Shown: piece after piece, positions 8,497-16,936 of the stretch
Numbering within the stretch: position 1 is the stretch's first letter
Layout: each line of letters begins with the position of its first letter
Source of the DNA: Rhizobium sp. Q54
GTDB taxonomy: Bacteria; Pseudomonadota; Alphaproteobacteria; Rhizobiales; Aestuariivirgaceae
DNA length: 46,200 nt
Assembly: GCA_945889445.1 (NCBI GenBank)
Contig: CAMDBX010000025.1
Coordinates: 1 to 46,200, forward strand
Reading direction: 5' to 3'
The notes under the pieces: generated by a model
Databases searched by the model: none
Told to the model about the DNA's origin: nothing
The model's input: the letters and a program-made list of their open reading frames with translations, nothing else
Translations under genes and position numbers: made by a program

Positions 8497-9417
8497 CTAC
8501 AGCTTCTTCAAGCCAGCCTCGATCTGCTCGCGCCTGCCTTCCAGGAATGGCGGCAGCGACAGGGTGGTGCCGAGCTTGTCCATCGGCTCGTCGGTGGCGA
8601 AGCCCGGCGCGTCGGTGGCGAGTTCGAAGAGCACGCCGTTGGGTTCGCGGAAATACAGGCTCTTGAACCAGAAACGGTCCACCGGGCCGGAGTTCGGAAC
8701 CTTCATGCTCTGCAGGCGGTCTGCCCAGGCTTCGTAATCCGCATAGGGGATGTTGAAGGCAACGTGATGCACGGCACCGGCACCCTGCTGGGCGGGCGGC
8801 AGGGTGGGGTCGACCGTGACATGCAGTTCTCCAACCGCGCCGGGAACGCCCATCTTGTAGACATGGGTGCCGGCGAAGCTTCCCGTTGGCGTCATGTTCA
8901 TCAGCTTGGTCAGCACCATGTCGGTGTGGCGGATGTCCGGCACGCTCATGGTGATGGGGCCCAAGCCCCGGATCTGGTGCTCTGCCGGAACCGGGCTGTT
9001 CTCCCACGGATGCGACTCACCTTCGGCGTCCACCGTGAAGGACAGGCGCTGTCCCTCATGGTCTTCGAAGGCGAGCGTCGGGCGGCCGGCAACGTCGGCG
9101 ATCTTGTCCTGCTTCGCGCCGTTCATGGTCAGTCGATGCTGCCAGTACTTGAGCGAGTCCTCGGAGGCGACGCGGAAGCCGGTGCGCGTGACGGAATGCG
9201 TACCGCGGCGTTCCTTGCCCACCGGCCAGTCGAAGAAGGTGATGTCGGTGCCGGGCGAGCCCACGCCATCGGCGTAGAACAGATGGTAGGCCGAGGTGTC
9301 GTCCTGGTTCACCGTCTTCTTGACGAGGCGCAGGCCCAGCGTGTCGGTGTAGAACTTGTGGTTGCCCGGCGCATCGGCGGTGACGGCGGTGAGGTGGTGG
9401 AAGTCCTTGAGGTTCAT
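8497..9417 (-). CDS. VOC-superfamily ring-cleaving dioxygenase / glyoxalase-like protein
   Basis: 306 residues with two vicinal-oxygen-chelate halves. The first starts FHHLTAVTADAPGNHKFY, the second around ITMSVPDIRHTDMVL. Metal-ligand candidates are the first-domain His in FHHLT, the His of VHHVAFNIP and the Glu of PNGVLFELATD. The protein resembles the LinE/MhqO-type hydroquinone dioxygenase group, which cleaves hydroquinone-like rings, but substrate cannot be read from sequence and many members of the group act in quinone or aldehyde detoxification. ATG 9417 (MNLKDFHH) is preferred over ATG 9447 because the family starts at this strand. It stands alone between repeat copy 1 and gltS on the minus strand. 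Confidence 0.85.
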   Translation of the reverse strand: MNLKDFHHLTAVTADAPGNHKFYTDTLGLRLVKKTVNQDDTSAYHLFYADGVGSPGTDITFFDWPVGKERRGTHSVTRTGFRVASEDSLKYWQHRLTMNGAKQDKIADVAGRPTLAFEDHEGQRLSFTVDAEGESHPWENSPVPAEHQIRGLGPITMSVPDIRHTDMVLTKLMNMTPTGSFAGTHVYKMGVPGAVGELHVTVDPTLPPAQQGAGAVHHVAFNIPYADYEAWADRLQSMKVPNSGPVDRFWFKSLYFREPNGVLFELATDAPGFATDEPMDKLGTTLSLPPFLEGRREQIEAGLKKL

Positions 9418-9498
9418 GGGGAGGGTCTCTCTGTTGCAGTCCGCCATATCGGGGTTTCGGACGAGTATTTCAATAGTAATCGGGAGCGTTACGGTTGT

Positions 9499-10722
9499 TC
9501 ACAGCGCGAACCACGGCAGTGCCAGGAAGCTCTTGGCCACGACGGCATTGGCGAGGTCGACGAAGAAGGACCCCGCCATGGTGATCAGCAGGAAGGCCTT
9601 TGGCGAGGGGCCGTAGCGGCGGCCCACCTCGTCCATGGTGGCCATGGCGACGGGCATGGAGGCGAGCCCGAAGCCGAGGAAGCCGCCAGACGCCACGGCG
9701 GCGTCATAGTCGCGACCCAGCAGGCGGAAGAGGATGAAATAGGCGATCGCCACCGTCAGCACCACCTGGATGGCCACGTTCAGCGCAAGCGGCACCAGGA
9801 TCGCCGCCACCGAGATGAGCGGCGTCGACATCAGCGCCATGACCAGGAACAGCTGCAGGGCGAGCGCACCGCCCTGCTCGATGGGGGCGAAATCCAGCCT
9901 GTAGCCCATGGCATCGGCCACGTTGGTGATGATCACCCCGGCGATCATCGCCGAGAGGAAGCCCGGCAGCAGGAGGCCCGCCTGCGCGGCAAGGCCGGTG
10001 AGCTGGCCGCCGATGCCCACCGCCAGCACGATGACGAAGACGGTGGAAAGCAGCGTATCGACGCGGTTGCCCTCTGCCGGCCGTGCTTCGGCCGGGGCGG
10101 GCGACGGGGCGAAGGTGATGTCCGTCGGGATGCTGCTGGCGTGCAGCTTGTGGCGCGTGATGACCCAGCCGGTGACTGGCCCGGCGATCAGGGCGCCGGA
10201 GATGGTGGCAAGCGTTGCGGCACCCACGGCCACCACATGGGCCTGCGCCAGCCCCTGCGCTTCGAGCTCACGCGCCCAGGCCACGGCCGTTCCTGGACCG
10301 CCCACGAAGGACAGCGAGCCCGCCAGCACGCCATAGGCCGGATGCGCGCCCCACAGGCCTGCGAGCAGCGAGCCCGAGAGGTTCTGTGCCACCAGCGCCA
10401 GAACCGTGACGGCGCACAGGATGAGCAGCGGCTTGCCGCCGCTCTTCAGCGTCGAGAGCTTGGCGGAAAGCCCGATCGAGGTGAAGAACACCAGCAGCAG
10501 CGCATCACGCGTGCGCTGGCCGAAGGTGATGTCGACATGGGCGGTGAGCTGCAATGCGAGGATCAGCACGGCGACGATCATGGCGCCGACCACGGCATTG
10601 GGCATGTCGAGGCGAGAAAGCAGCGGCACCGACTGGCGCAACCAGCGGCCGACGAACAAGGCGATGAGCCCGACAAGCACGGTGGCGAGTTCGCCAAGCT
10701 CGATGCGCTGCATCAGTTCCAT
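9499..10722 (-). CDS. gltS: Sodium/glutamate symporter
   Basis: A 407-residue inner-membrane carrier of the GltS (ESS) family that imports L-glutamate with sodium. About ten to twelve hydrophobic helices are visible, in two inverted halves. The first reentrant-loop signature is LSFVGGPGTAVAWA, and the N-terminal half carries LDMPNAVVGAMI and LLLVFFTSIGLSAK. The central loop (about residues 180-225) is hydrophilic and proline/alanine rich, as expected between halves. The ribosome site is G-rich (GGGGGCG). The 76-base gap to the dioxygenase start downstream could hold a separate promoter. Family B repeat copy 2 lies upstream, separating it from the molybdenum hydroxylase operon. Confidence 0.93.
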   Translation of the reverse strand: MELMQRIELGELATVLVGLIALFVGRWLRQSVPLLSRLDMPNAVVGAMIVAVLILALQLTAHVDITFGQRTRDALLLVFFTSIGLSAKLSTLKSGGKPLLILCAVTVLALVAQNLSGSLLAGLWGAHPAYGVLAGSLSFVGGPGTAVAWARELEAQGLAQAHVVAVGAATLATISGALIAGPVTGWVITRHKLHASSIPTDITFAPSPAPAEARPAEGNRVDTLLSTVFVIVLAVGIGGQLTGLAAQAGLLLPGFLSAMIAGVIITNVADAMGYRLDFAPIEQGGALALQLFLVMALMSTPLISVAAILVPLALNVAIQVVLTVAIAYFILFRLLGRDYDAAVASGGFLGFGLASMPVAMATMDEVGRRYGPSPKAFLLITMAGSFFVDLANAVVAKSFLALPWFAL

Positions 10723-10820
10723 GGATCGCCCCCGTGAACCCCTTGGGTGATGCTAACACCGCGCGAGGGTGGTGCAACTGTGGCGTGGGGTGAGGGTCAT
10801 GGCGTTCGCCACCGACATGG

Positions 10821-10907
10821 CCGTCATCCCGGCGCAGGCCGGGACCAAGCCTGCTTTTCCGCCCGTGCTGACAGACAGCGTGACCCCGGCCTTCGCCGGG
10901 GTGACGG
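10821..10907. repeat. Inverted pair of palindromic repeats (family B, copy 2)
   Basis: Unit one (CCGTCATCCCGGCGCAGGCC, then GGGACC) at 10821-10846 and an inverted unit two (GTGACCCCGGCC, then TTCGCCGGGGTGACGG) at 10880-10907. It lies in the 220-base space between the moaD-like stop and the gltS start, both on the minus strand, so it marks the end of the molybdenum hydroxylase transcript. No other feature is evident in this space. Confidence 0.88.
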
Positions 10908-10942
10908 AGTTCAGGGGATGGGGTGAAGAAGCGGGATAGACC

Positions 10943-11188
10943 CTAGCCGCCCTGTATCCGCGGCAGCAGGTAGATTTCCGCGCCCTCAGGCAATTCGCGC
11001 TGCCAGTCGTCGCGGTAGATCTTGCCGTCGATGGAGACGGCCACGCCGCGCGCGATGTGGGGCTCCATGCCGGGGTAGTCTTCCGCGAGCTTGCGGAACA
11101 GCTCGCGGATGGTTTTCGCGTTCACTGAAACGACGGACGCTCCGCCCGCTGCCGGACGGAGCGCCCCCCAAAGGTGTATGTCGGCCAA
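10943..11188 (-). CDS. MoaD/ThiS-family sulfur carrier protein
   Basis: An 81-residue beta-grasp protein ending in Gly-Gly, the tail that is adenylated and thiocarboxylated in MoaD, the small subunit of molybdopterin synthase. Features: an N-terminal strand HLWGALRP, a central helix TIRELFRKLAEDYPG, VAVSIDGKIYRDDW and a final PEGAEIYLLPRIQGG. The start is TTG 11188, one base after the TAA of the molybdenum subunit gene; no ATG or GTG fits and AAGGG lies at the right distance. Its place at the end of a molybdenum hydroxylase operon implies a role in cofactor supply for that enzyme. No MoaE partner is in the window, so it may pair with one elsewhere or act as another sulfur donor. Confidence 0.85.
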   Translation of the reverse strand: MADIHLWGALRPAAGGASVVSVNAKTIRELFRKLAEDYPGMEPHIARGVAVSIDGKIYRDDWQRELPEGAEIYLLPRIQGG

Positions 11189-11189
11189 C

Positions 11190-13517
11190 TTAGCCCTTCT
11201 GGGCCGCCTCGAGCGCCTTGAGGACGCGCGGGGGCGACATGGGAACGTGCGTCATGCGGACGCCGAAGGCGTTCGACATGGCGTTGGCGATGGCGGCGAG
11301 CGGCGGAACGATCGAGGTTTCACCAACGCCGCGCACGCCATAGGGGTGGTTGGGGTTGGGGATCTCGAGGATCTGCGTGTCGATCATCGGCAGGTCGGAG
11401 CACACCGGGATACGGTAGTCGAGGAAGCCCGGATTCTGCAGGCGACCGTTCTTGCCGTAGATGTACTCTTCGTTCAGCGCCCAGCCGATGCCCTGTGCGG
11501 CACCGCCCTGGTACTGGCCTTCGACATAGGTCGGGTGAACCGCCTTGCCGGCGTCCTGGATGACCGTGTAGCGCACGATCTTGGAACGGCCGGTTTCGGG
11601 ATCGACCTCGACGTCGGCGATATGCGTGGCGAAGGAAACGCCAGCGCCATCAGCGACGATCTCGGAATGGCCCGCCACCGGTCCGCCGGTGTTGCCGGCC
11701 GCCGCTGCGATCTCCTTCAGGGAGAGCGGAGCGAGGTTGCCGTACTTGGAGCCCACGGCCTTGGCGTGGCCGTCTTCCCACTTCACGTCCTCGACCGAGA
11801 TTTCCCACATCTTGGCAGCGCGCTCACGCAGCACCGTGATGGCGTTGCGGGCGGCGAAGATGCCGGCCATCGAGGAGGAGAAGGTGCCGCGGCTGCCGTC
11901 GGTCATGTCGTTGTGGCCGAGCGTGCCGGTGTCGGCGACGATGCACTTCACCTGCTCGTAAGGCACACCCAGCTCTTCCGCCACGCAAAGGGCGAGAGAG
12001 GCGCGCGAGCCGCCGACGTCGACCGTGCCCACCGTCAGCGTCACCGAGCCGTCAGGCCCGACGTTGATGTCGGTGCAGGTCTGGCCGCCGAAGTTGAACC
12101 AGAAGCCGCAGGCCATGCCGCGACCCTGGTTCTTGCCCAGCGGCGCCTTCATGTGCGGGTGCTTCTTGGCAGCTTCGAGCGTGGCGCCGATGCCGATCGG
12201 CCCGTAGACCGGGCCGTAGGAAGCGCGGGTGCCCTGCTTGGCCGCATTCTTGATGCGGAAGTCCACCTCGTTCATGCCGATCTTGTGGGCGAGTTCGTCG
12301 ACGACGCTCTCGACCGCGAAGGCCGCCATGGGAGCCGAAGGGGCGCGATAGGCCGCCGTCTTCGGGCGGTTCACCAGCACCTCATAGCCGACCGTGCGGA
12401 CGTTCTTGAGGTCGTAGCAGGCAAAGGCCGTCATGGCGCCGAGTTCGGCCCACATGCCGTAGTAGGGACCGCCGGAGAAGCGCAGCGTGGCATCTGCCGC
12501 AACGATGGTGCCGTCCTTCTTGGCACCGATGCGGACGTCGATCGACGTGGCCGAGGTCGGGCCGGAAGCGCGGAACACTTCGTCACGCGACATGGTGAGC
12601 TTCACCGGGCGGTTGGCCTTGCGCGACAGGGCGAGGGCAACGGGCTCGGCCCAGACGTGCGTCTTGCCGCCGAAGCCGCCGCCGATTTCCGACGAGGTGA
12701 CGCGCAGCTTGGAGACCTCCATGCCGAGCAGCATGGCGCAGTGGTTGCGATAGACGAAGTGGCCCTGGGTGCAGACCCACAGTTCGCCCGTGCCATCAGG
12801 CGACACGGAGGCCACGCAGGCATGCGGCTCGATGTAGCCCTGGTGCGTCTGCTCGGTGCGGAAGGAGCGCTCGACGATGACGTCGGCGTCCTTGAAGCCC
12901 GCGTCCACGTCGCCGTGGCCGAACTCGGTGCGCTTGGCGATGTTGGACGCCTTCTTCGGCTTCGGCTCAACGCCTTCGGTGAACATCTTGGGGTTCACCA
13001 GGGGTGCATTGGGCTTCACCGCCTCGTCCACGTCGGTGACGTGGGGGAGGATCTCGTAGTCCACCTTGATGAGCTTCAGCGCGGCGCGCGCGGTGGGCGC
13101 ATCGACGGCGGCAACGGCAGCGACGGCGTGGCCGTCATACTTGGCGATGCCACGTGCCATGCAGTTTTCCAGGATGTCATACATCGACTGGTCGCCGGCC
13201 GTGTGATCGGGAAGATCGGCCGCGGTGATGACGGCCTTCACGCCCGCCAGCTTCTCGGCCTTGGACGTGTCGATCTTCTTGATCTTCGCATGCGCATGCG
13301 GGCTGCGCAGCACGAGGCCGACGAGCTGGCCCGGCAGGTTGAAGTCCGCGCCATAACGCGCGCGGCCCGTCACCTTGTCGAGACCGTCGGGACGCAGCGG
13401 GCGCGTGCCGACGCTCTTGAAGTCGGTCTTCGTCAGGATCGGGTCATGGACGACGGTGGGCGTCACATGGTTCGGAGCATCCTCGAAGGGATGGGCCGTG
13501 GTGCTTTCAGAAGCCAT
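11190..13517 (-). CDS. Xanthine dehydrogenase family molybdenum-binding subunit
   Basis: A 775-residue catalytic subunit holding the molybdopterin cytosine dinucleotide cofactor in three-subunit hydroxylases. In order: the N-terminal hammerhead domain (GRARYGADF, SPHAHAKIKKID), the QGYIEPHA block at 226-232, the GGGFGGK loop at 279-285, the active-site loop AYRAPSAP at 389-396 and the catalytic glutamate in GVGE (Glu733). The loop is neither the AYxCSFR of aerobic CO dehydrogenase nor the usual AYRGFG/AYRGAGR, so substrate is open: N-heterocycles, purines, aldehydes or aromatic acids. It is the third subunit gene, four bases after the 2Fe-2S gene, with GAGGGG as ribosome site. The enzyme hydroxylates its substrate with water-derived oxygen and passes electrons to 2Fe-2S and FAD. 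Confidence 0.93.
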   Translation of the reverse strand: MASESTTAHPFEDAPNHVTPTVVHDPILTKTDFKSVGTRPLRPDGLDKVTGRARYGADFNLPGQLVGLVLRSPHAHAKIKKIDTSKAEKLAGVKAVITAADLPDHTAGDQSMYDILENCMARGIAKYDGHAVAAVAAVDAPTARAALKLIKVDYEILPHVTDVDEAVKPNAPLVNPKMFTEGVEPKPKKASNIAKRTEFGHGDVDAGFKDADVIVERSFRTEQTHQGYIEPHACVASVSPDGTGELWVCTQGHFVYRNHCAMLLGMEVSKLRVTSSEIGGGFGGKTHVWAEPVALALSRKANRPVKLTMSRDEVFRASGPTSATSIDVRIGAKKDGTIVAADATLRFSGGPYYGMWAELGAMTAFACYDLKNVRTVGYEVLVNRPKTAAYRAPSAPMAAFAVESVVDELAHKIGMNEVDFRIKNAAKQGTRASYGPVYGPIGIGATLEAAKKHPHMKAPLGKNQGRGMACGFWFNFGGQTCTDINVGPDGSVTLTVGTVDVGGSRASLALCVAEELGVPYEQVKCIVADTGTLGHNDMTDGSRGTFSSSMAGIFAARNAITVLRERAAKMWEISVEDVKWEDGHAKAVGSKYGNLAPLSLKEIAAAAGNTGGPVAGHSEIVADGAGVSFATHIADVEVDPETGRSKIVRYTVIQDAGKAVHPTYVEGQYQGGAAQGIGWALNEEYIYGKNGRLQNPGFLDYRIPVCSDLPMIDTQILEIPNPNHPYGVRGVGETSIVPPLAAIANAMSNAFGVRMTHVPMSPPRVLKALEAAQKG

Positions 13518-13521
13518 TGTC

Positions 13522-13992
13522 TTAACCCCTCATAACCTTGGCGGCGTCCTGGACGGCGCGCACGATCTTGTCATAGCCGGTGCAGCGGCAGAGATTGCCA
13601 GCCAGACCGAAGCGGATTTCTTCCTCGGTGGGATCGGGGTTCTTTTCCAGCAGCGCCTTGGCGGCCATCAGGAAGCCCGGTGTGCACACGCCGCACTGGA
13701 GTGCGGCATGCTCGAGGAACTTGGTCTGCAGCGGATGGAGTTCGGTGCCGGTGGACAGGCCCTCGACCGTCTCGATCTCGCGTCCTTCGGCCTCGACGCC
13801 GAGGACGAGGCAGGAGCAGACGACGCGGCCGTCGACCTGCACCGAGCACGAGCCGCAGTCACCCGTGCCGCAGCCTTCCTTGGCGCCCGAAAGGCCAAGG
13901 CGGTTCCTGAGCACGTCGAGCAGCGATTCATGCGGGTCGCAGGCGAATTCGACGGTGTCGCCGTTGATGGTGGTGGTGACGAGAACGCCCAT
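13522..13992 (-). CDS. (2Fe-2S)-binding subunit of the molybdenum hydroxylase
   Basis: The 156-residue electron-transfer subunit. A plant-type ferredoxin domain carries Cys41, Cys46, Cys49 and Cys61 (EGCGTGDCGSC spacing), and the helical second domain carries Cys100, Cys103, Cys135 and Cys137 (QCGVC and LCRCTGY). The two clusters relay electrons from molybdenum to FAD. ATG 13992 (MGVLVTTTING) is chosen over longer in-frame openings because GGAGGT sits at the right distance inside the end of the FAD gene, whose TAA is one base upstream, an arrangement typical of translational coupling. Cys59 beside the fourth ligand is an extra cysteine of no known role. Confidence 0.95.
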   Translation of the reverse strand: MGVLVTTTINGDTVEFACDPHESLLDVLRNRLGLSGAKEGCGTGDCGSCSVQVDGRVVCSCLVLGVEAEGREIETVEGLSTGTELHPLQTKFLEHAALQCGVCTPGFLMAAKALLEKNPDPTEEEIRFGLAGNLCRCTGYDKIVRAVQDAAKVMRG

Positions 13993-13993
13993 G

Positions 13994-14854
13994 TTACTTA
14001 CCTCCTGCGCGCTTGTACGCGATCTGCGCGGCGCGTTTCGCCAGCACCGCGGCAACCTTGGTGCGGAACTCGATGGTGCCGCGCTTGTCATCGATGGGCT
14101 TGCACGCGGCGGATGCGGCCTGGCCCAGCTTCTCGAGGGCGGCTTCATCGAGCTTGGTGCCGATGATCGCCTTGGCGGCAGCCTTCACCAGCAGCACGGT
14201 GGGCGCAACCGCGCCCAGCGACACGCGGGCATCCTTGATCACGCCCTTGTCGCCGAGCGTCAGGCTGACGCCGGCGGAAACGACCGCGATGTCCATCTCG
14301 CTGCGCGGGATGAAGCGCAGATAGGCATCACCCGACTTGCCCTTGCGGGCCGGAAGCTCGATCGCCTCGATCAGTTCGCCCTTCTTGAGCGAATTCTTGC
14401 CGGGGCCGACCGGAACGTCTTCGACGGCCACCTTGCGCTTGCCCTTGGGGCCCTGGATCACGGCCTTGGCGCCAGCGGCGACGAGGGCCGGAACGCTGTC
14501 GGCGGCGGGGGACGAGTTGCACAGGTTGCCGGCAACCGTGCAGCGGCTCTGCACCTGCTTGGAGCCGATGAGGCCGGCGGCCTCGACGACGCCCGGCCAG
14601 GCCTTGATGAGGGCCTTGTTCTCGTTCATCTCGGCGCAGGACACGGCGGCGCCGATGGTGAAGCCCGAGGCTGTCTTCTTGATTTCGCGCATCGCCTTGA
14701 TGCGCTTGATGTCGACCACGAGGTCGGGTTCCACGAACCCGCCCTTCATGCGCACGAGCAGGTCGGAACCTCCTGCGAGCACATAGGCGCTCCCCTTGGC
14801 CTTGGCGAGCAGGCCAACTGCCGCCTTGGTGGTTTCTGGTGCTTCATATTGCAT
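13994..14854 (-). CDS. FAD-binding subunit of the molybdenum hydroxylase
   Basis: A 286-residue CoxM/XdhB-type subunit. Residues 1-170 form the PCMH-type FAD domain: AGGSDLLVRMK binds the pyrophosphate and CTVAGNLCNSSPAADSVPAL the isoalloxazine region. The remaining ~110 residues are the CO-dehydrogenase flavoprotein C-terminal domain (SLGAVAPTVLLVKAA). First gene of the operon FAD, 2Fe-2S, Mo, MoaD-like; subunit order as in coxM-coxS-coxL. ATG 14854 is preferred over ATG 14941 since AGGTGA precedes it and the extra 29 residues are not like the family. It returns electrons to NAD(+) or another acceptor. Divergent from kynU across 180 bases. Confidence 0.93.
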   Translation of the reverse strand: MQYEAPETTKAAVGLLAKAKGSAYVLAGGSDLLVRMKGGFVEPDLVVDIKRIKAMREIKKTASGFTIGAAVSCAEMNENKALIKAWPGVVEAAGLIGSKQVQSRCTVAGNLCNSSPAADSVPALVAAGAKAVIQGPKGKRKVAVEDVPVGPGKNSLKKGELIEAIELPARKGKSGDAYLRFIPRSEMDIAVVSAGVSLTLGDKGVIKDARVSLGAVAPTVLLVKAAAKAIIGTKLDEAALEKLGQAASAACKPIDDKRGTIEFRTKVAAVLAKRAAQIAYKRAGGK

Positions 14855-14971
14855 TGTGTCACCTGTTTGGAATTTCGCTGTGCATTTTGGGCCACCCGGA
14901 CCCCAAAGGTCAACCACCGCAGCAGCCTCGGGCCATGCCAAAGGCGCGCATCCAGCAGAATTCTTTTTGTG

Positions 14972-14993
14972 AGCTGCGCCGTTGACGGCAGCT
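14972..14993. promoter_or_regulatory. Imperfect palindrome in the hydroxylase-kynU divergent region
   Basis: AGCTG at 14972-14976 and CAGCT at 14989-14993 form arms around CCG/CGG inner arms, with a two-base bulge on the left. It is a candidate operator shared by the divergent molybdenum hydroxylase and kyn operons, 42 bases upstream of kynU. The remainder of the 180-base spacer shows no convincing promoter boxes by eye. Confidence 0.35.
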
Positions 14994-15034
14994 TTGCGCC
15001 ATGGAATGTCGCCCGGAGGACATCAGGCAGAGGG

Positions 15035-16276
15035 ATGAAGCCCGTGAACAGATCGGACTGCGAGGCACTGGACCGCGCCGACCCGCTGGCAGCCAAGCGC
15101 GGTTCCTTTGCGATTCCCGAGGGGCTGATCTACCTTGACGGCAATTCGCTGGGGGTTCTTCCCCGCAACGTGCCCGCCCGCGTGGCCGAGGTGGCGGAGC
15201 ACCAATGGGGAGAAACCCTCATCAAATCCTGGAACGAGCATGGCTGGTTCCAGCTCCCGTCCCGGGTGGGTGATCGCATCGCCCGGCTGGTCGGCGCCCC
15301 TCACGGAAGCGTGATCGCCGGGGACACGATCTCCGTCAACCTGTTCAAGCTGCTGGGGGCGGCCGCCAAGCTCAACCCCGCGCGCCGGGTGATTCTCTCC
15401 GACAGCGGCAACTTCCCCTCCGACCTCTATGTGGCGCAGGGCTTCCGCGACCTGATGGACGACAGCTATGTGCTGAAGGTGGTGGCCCCGGAGGAGGTGA
15501 TGGACGCGATCGACGAGAGCGTGGCCTTCACCATGATCACCGAGGTCGACTATCGCACCGCGCGGCTGCACGACATGAAGGCCGTGACGGCCAGGGCGCA
15601 CGCCAAGGGCGCGCTGACCATCTGGGACCTCGCCCATTCGGCCGGTGCCACGCCCGTGCAGCTGGCAGCGGCCAACGCCGACTTCGCGCTGGGCTGCACC
15701 TACAAGTACCTGAACGGCGGGCCGGGTGCGCCCGCCTTCCTTTATGTGAAGCCGGAACTGCAGAACAAGGTGCAACCGCCGCTGTCGGGATGGTGGGGCC
15801 ATGTCGCACCCTTCGCCTTCGACCTCGAATACAAGCCCGCGCCGGGCATCATTCGCAACCAGTGCGGCACACAGCCCATCCTGTCACTCGCCGCCCTCGA
15901 TGCGGCACTCGACGTGTGGGACGACGTGGACATGACCGTGCTGCGCACGAAGTCACTGGCGCTGTGCAAGACCTACATCGACCTCGTCGAGCAACGTTGT
16001 GCGGCGCATGGCGTGAAGGTGGCGGGGCCGCGCGACATGAACGAACGCGGCAGCCACGTCTCCATCCACCATCCTCAAGGTTATGCCGTGATGCAGGCGA
16101 TGATTGCCGCCAATGTGGTGGGCGACTTCCGCGCGCCCGACATGATGCGCTTCGGCTTCACGCCGCTCTACACGAGCTTCGCAGACGTGTGGCACGCAGT
16201 CGACATCCTCGCCCGCATCCTCGACAAGCGCGAATGGGACCAGCCGCAGTTCCTGGCGAAGAAGGCCGTGACGTGA
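15035..16276 (+). CDS. kynU: Kynureninase
   Basis: A PLP enzyme, 413 residues, that hydrolyses L-kynurenine to anthranilate and L-alanine (and 3-hydroxykynurenine to 3-hydroxyanthranilate) in tryptophan breakdown. Evidence: YLDGNSLGVLPRNVP at the start, the substrate loop SWNEHGWFQLP, DLAHSAGATPVQL with the PLP-binding Asp198, the Schiff-base lysine Lys224 in CTYKYLNGGPGAP, and GWWGHVAPFAFD. ATG 15035 is the first start that gives the family N-terminus. Its TGA overlaps the GTG start of kynB, so the two are translated together. Tryptophan 2,3-dioxygenase (kynA) and a KynR regulator are not in the window. Confidence 0.96.
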   Translation: MKPVNRSDCEALDRADPLAAKRGSFAIPEGLIYLDGNSLGVLPRNVPARVAEVAEHQWGETLIKSWNEHGWFQLPSRVGDRIARLVGAPHGSVIAGDTISVNLFKLLGAAAKLNPARRVILSDSGNFPSDLYVAQGFRDLMDDSYVLKVVAPEEVMDAIDESVAFTMITEVDYRTARLHDMKAVTARAHAKGALTIWDLAHSAGATPVQLAAANADFALGCTYKYLNGGPGAPAFLYVKPELQNKVQPPLSGWWGHVAPFAFDLEYKPAPGIIRNQCGTQPILSLAALDAALDVWDDVDMTVLRTKSLALCKTYIDLVEQRCAAHGVKVAGPRDMNERGSHVSIHHPQGYAVMQAMIAANVVGDFRAPDMMRFGFTPLYTSFADVWHAVDILARILDKREWDQPQFLAKKAVT

Positions 16277-16890
16277 TCATCGACATCACGCAAGGCCTGT
16301 CGCCCGGCATGGCGGGCTTTCCGGGTGATGCTGAGTATGCGGAAGGCTGGACCTTCCGGCTCGGTCCTGACTGCCCGGTGAACGTCTCGCGCGTGTCATT
16401 CTCGGTCCATTGCGGGACGCATGCCGATGCGCCGCTGCATTATGACGCGAAGGGTGCCACCGCCGCCGCGCTGCCGCTGGAGCCTTACATCGGCCCCTGC
16501 CGCGTCATCGACGCGCGGGGTAATGGGCCGCTGTGCGAGCCGTCTGACATTGCCGTTGCACTGGAGGGTGCACCGCCGCGCATCTTGCTGCAGCTGATGG
16601 ATGAGCTTGACCCGAAGGTCTGGCCCACGGGCTTCCGCGCGATTGCCGCGGAGACTGTGGAACTGCTGGCCTCGAAAGGTGTTGTGCTTGTCGGCATCGA
16701 CACGCCGTCGGTCGACCCCGGGACCTCGAAGACACTGGCGGCGCATCATGCCTGCCGGAAGGCCAACATGCGGATTTTGGAAAATCTCGCGCTCGCGCAT
16801 GTGGAGCAAGGCGACTACGAATTGATCGCGCTGCCGCTGAAGTTCGAGAACCTTGATGCGAGTCCAGTGCGGGCGGTGCTCAGAAGGTAG
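16273..16890 (+). CDS. kynB: Kynurenine formamidase (arylformamidase)
   Basis: Hydrolyses N-formyl-L-kynurenine to kynurenine and formate, the step before kynureninase. A 205-residue cyclase-family metal hydrolase with the zinc motif HCGTHADAPLHY, an N-terminal IIDITQGLSPGMAGFPGD, and GVVLVGIDTPSVDP followed by the conserved HHACR segment, all diagnostic of KynB. The start is the GTG at 16273 that overlaps the kynU stop (GTGA); no ATG fits. Together kynU-kynB convert formylkynurenine to anthranilate. The gene converges on hyuB, with a degenerate family A repeat between. Confidence 0.95.
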   Translation: MIIDITQGLSPGMAGFPGDAEYAEGWTFRLGPDCPVNVSRVSFSVHCGTHADAPLHYDAKGATAAALPLEPYIGPCRVIDARGNGPLCEPSDIAVALEGAPPRILLQLMDELDPKVWPTGFRAIAAETVELLASKGVVLVGIDTPSVDPGTSKTLAAHHACRKANMRILENLALAHVEQGDYELIALPLKFENLDASPVRAVLRR

Positions 16891-16900
16891 AAGCGCTGTT

Positions 16901-16925
16901 TCCCTCCCCACAAGGAGGAGGGGGA
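16901..16925. repeat. Degenerate single copy of palindromic repeat family A
   Basis: TCCCTCCCCACAAGGAGGAG and the following G-run lie between the convergent kynB and hyuB genes, sharing the CTCCCCACAAG core of the pair at 1296-1410. The pairing is imperfect (an extra two Gs in the right arm). It is probably a shared transcript-end structure. Confidence 0.6.
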
Positions 16926-16936
16926 CTTCACAGTCC

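Noticed and set aside
8455-10737. A 760-codon plus-strand open frame across the dioxygenase and gltS genes
   Set aside because: It crosses two well-recognised minus-strand genes and their spacer; the translation is His/Arg/Glu-rich with no motif.
11091-13535. An 814-codon open frame on the plus strand opposite the molybdenum subunit gene
   Set aside because: It is a GC-driven antisense shadow: rich in Arg, His and Gly, no family motif, and it lies over a gene with clear catalytic signatures.
11190-14854. Aerobic CO dehydrogenase (coxMSL)
   Set aside because: Subunit order agrees, but the active-site loop AYRAPSAP lacks the AYxCSFR motif of true CO dehydrogenase and also differs from the form II motif.
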